Of a stretch of DNA of 21,673 bases, positions 20,805-21,673 are shown one piece after another (position 1 is the first letter of the stretch; every line of letters starts with the position of its first letter). This stretch comes from an uncultured Oscillospiraceae bacterium. Lineage in GTDB: Bacteria > Bacillota > Clostridia > Oscillospirales > Oscillospiraceae. The translations under genes and the position numbers were made by a program. The stretch lies in NCBI GenBank assembly GCA_934533005.1, contig CAKTBC010000022.1, positions 1-21,673 on the forward strand, in the 5' to 3' direction. The notes under the pieces were generated by a model. That model searched no databases. It was not told the origin of the DNA and saw only the letters and a program-made list of their open reading frames with translations.

Positions 20805-21452
20805 ATGGAACGGCGCACAAAAACAAAACACTCCATTCTTCGTCTGCTGATCTTCTGCGCAGGGCTGGTCGTCCTGTCGCTTGGCATCGACCTGAACACG
20901 AAAACACAGCTCGGCATATCTCCGATCAATTCCGTGCCGTTCAATGTTCACCAATTGGCCGGACTTCCGCTCTGGGTGTGCGTTTACGCCTTTTACTTGC
21001 TGTTTATCCTGCTGCAATGGCTGCTGCTGCGAAAGGATTTTCATCCGATCCAGTTTTTGCAGATCGGCACAAGCTTTGTAAACAGCATCCTGATCCAGTT
21101 TTTCGATGACCGCATCCCGCTTCTGACAACGCCGGTCAGCCAATATCTGGTACTCGCTCTGGCCATTGTGCTCACGGCGATCGGCAGCGCAGTGACTGCC
21201 GGGATGCATCTCATCCCGAATCCCGGCGAGGGCGCCGCCGGGGCAATCGGCACGGCGCTCAAACGCGATTTTGGCCTTGGAAAAAATGTTCTGGATCTCG
21301 GATGCGTGGCGCTCTCCGTTGCAATCACGCTCCTTTTCGCCCACCGGATCATGAACATCGGGGTCGGAACGGTTTTGTCGATGCTCGTCACGGGGCGTAT
21401 CGTGAAGCTTTTTTCCGGCCCCACCGCAAAGCTCTACGAAAAGGTTTCCTGA
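20805..21452 (+). CDS. YczE/YyaS/YitT-like membrane protein (DUF6198-like)
   Basis: This is a 215-residue polytopic membrane protein with about five hydrophobic segments: LLIFCAGLVVLSLGIDLN, WVCVYAFYLLFILLQWLLL, LQIGTSFVNSILIQFF, YLVLALAIVLTAIGSAVTAG, and DLGCVALSVAITLLFA followed by IGVGTVLSMLVTGRIVKLF. The early turn LNTKTQLGISPINSVPF and the later motif PNPGEGAAGAIG are those of the YczE-type proteins of Firmicutes. Their function is unknown; they are suspected small transporters or membrane regulators. AAGAGGAG precedes the ATG and a promoter is proposed just upstream. Its stop is directly followed by the second copy of the dispersed repeat, whose first conserved bases AACCCCTCAGTC begin right after the TGA. 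Confidence 0.75.
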   Translation: MERRTKTKHSILRLLIFCAGLVVLSLGIDLNTKTQLGISPINSVPFNVHQLAGLPLWVCVYAFYLLFILLQWLLLRKDFHPIQFLQIGTSFVNSILIQFFDDRIPLLTTPVSQYLVLALAIVLTAIGSAVTAGMHLIPNPGEGAAGAIGTALKRDFGLGKNVLDLGCVALSVAITLLFAHRIMNIGVGTVLSMLVTGRIVKLFSGPTAKLYEKVS

Positions 21453-21591
21453 ACCCCTCAGTCGCGGCGCTGTGCACCGCGACAGCCCCGCCCCCCTCTC
21501 TGTCGCCTTCGGCGACATCTCTCCCCGCCGGGGAGAGTCTGCCCCTATTAGGGGAGGTGACAAAAACGAAGTTTTTGACGGAGAGGTTTTT
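21453..21591 (+). repeat. dispersed hairpin-rich repeat, copy 2
   Basis: It starts ACCCCTCAGTC straight after the TGA of the YczE-like gene. It contains hairpins GTCGCGG/CCGCGAC, GTCGCC-TTC-GGCGAC, CTCTCCCC/GGGGAGAG and CCCC-TATTA-GGGG, and ends TGACGGAGAGGTTTTT. It has the same end sequences and module order as copy 1 (2257-2400) when that is read on the minus strand. This copy carries one more hairpin near its start. Confidence 0.7.
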
Positions 21592-21603
21592 CACAGAAAA
21601 AGT

Positions 21604-21628
21604 AACCCCCCAGTAAAACTGGGGGTTC
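21604..21628 (+). terminator. terminator downstream of the repeat
   Basis: CCCCCAG (21607-21613) and CTGGGGG (21619-21625) pair around a TAAAA loop, followed by TTCTT. It ends any message leaving the YczE-like gene. The remaining 45 bases to the window end show no feature. Confidence 0.65.
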
Positions 21629-21673
21629 TTCCTATGCGGGCAAAGCCCTCTGTTCCTCGCGTAACGCGTAAAC

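Overview
The window looks like chromosome from a GC-rich anaerobic Firmicute of the class Clostridia, probably near Oscillospiraceae. The lines of evidence are strong AGGAGG-type ribosome binding sites, sigma-A-type promoters, a ClpE-like Clp ATPase with an N-terminal zinc finger, a group II ECF module, and families typical of gut Clostridia (DUF4358, DUF5711, YczE-like, Cys-rich small domain). The assignment is by gene content and style only; no rRNA or tRNA is present.

Layout. (1) 1-1869: tail of a polar amino acid ABC importer (permease end, ATPase), a terminator, then a lipoprotein solute-binding protein whose domain order is circularly permuted. (2) 1975-2400: a lone r1t-type holin-like gene, a terminator and a hairpin-rich dispersed repeat. 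(3) 2400-4635, minus strand: a membrane-anchored extracellular SGNH hydrolase with a long disordered cytosolic tail, followed by a DUF4358 lipoprotein. (4) 4796-13214, plus strand: a probable long operon of an RlmI-type methyltransferase, ecfA1-ecfA2-ecfT, truA, a DUF5711 membrane-anchored protein, a CvpA-family protein and a ClpE-like unfoldase, closed by a strong terminator. (5) 13313-18428: two related MFS transporters flanking a minus-strand fumarate reductase/NadB-like flavoprotein. The second MFS gene overlaps an EpsC-type serine O-acetyltransferase gene. (6) 18462-19779: an AT-richer, apparently intact IS3-family element sitting in the middle of a palindromic terminator. (7) 19800-20665, minus strand: a ThyX-like protein and a small cysteine-rich protein. 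(8) 20805-21452: a YczE-like membrane protein, then a second copy of the dispersed repeat and a terminator.

How the genes fit together. The ECF genes encode a shared energising module with no S component here, so the substrates are set elsewhere. The MFS/flavoprotein cluster suggests uptake of an organic acid or other acceptor and its cytosolic flavin-dependent reduction; the substrate is unknown. The SGNH/DUF4358 pair points to the cell surface, perhaps acyl decoration of a wall polymer.

The most unusual items are the circularly permuted family-3 binding protein (1072-1869), the IS precisely centred in a terminator palindrome, the MFS gene that appears to have lost its start codon (ACG at 13280), the His-to-Tyr change in the flavoprotein substrate motif, and the duplicated F-T-E motif in the SGNH protein's cytosolic tail. 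No CRISPR array or defence locus was seen.
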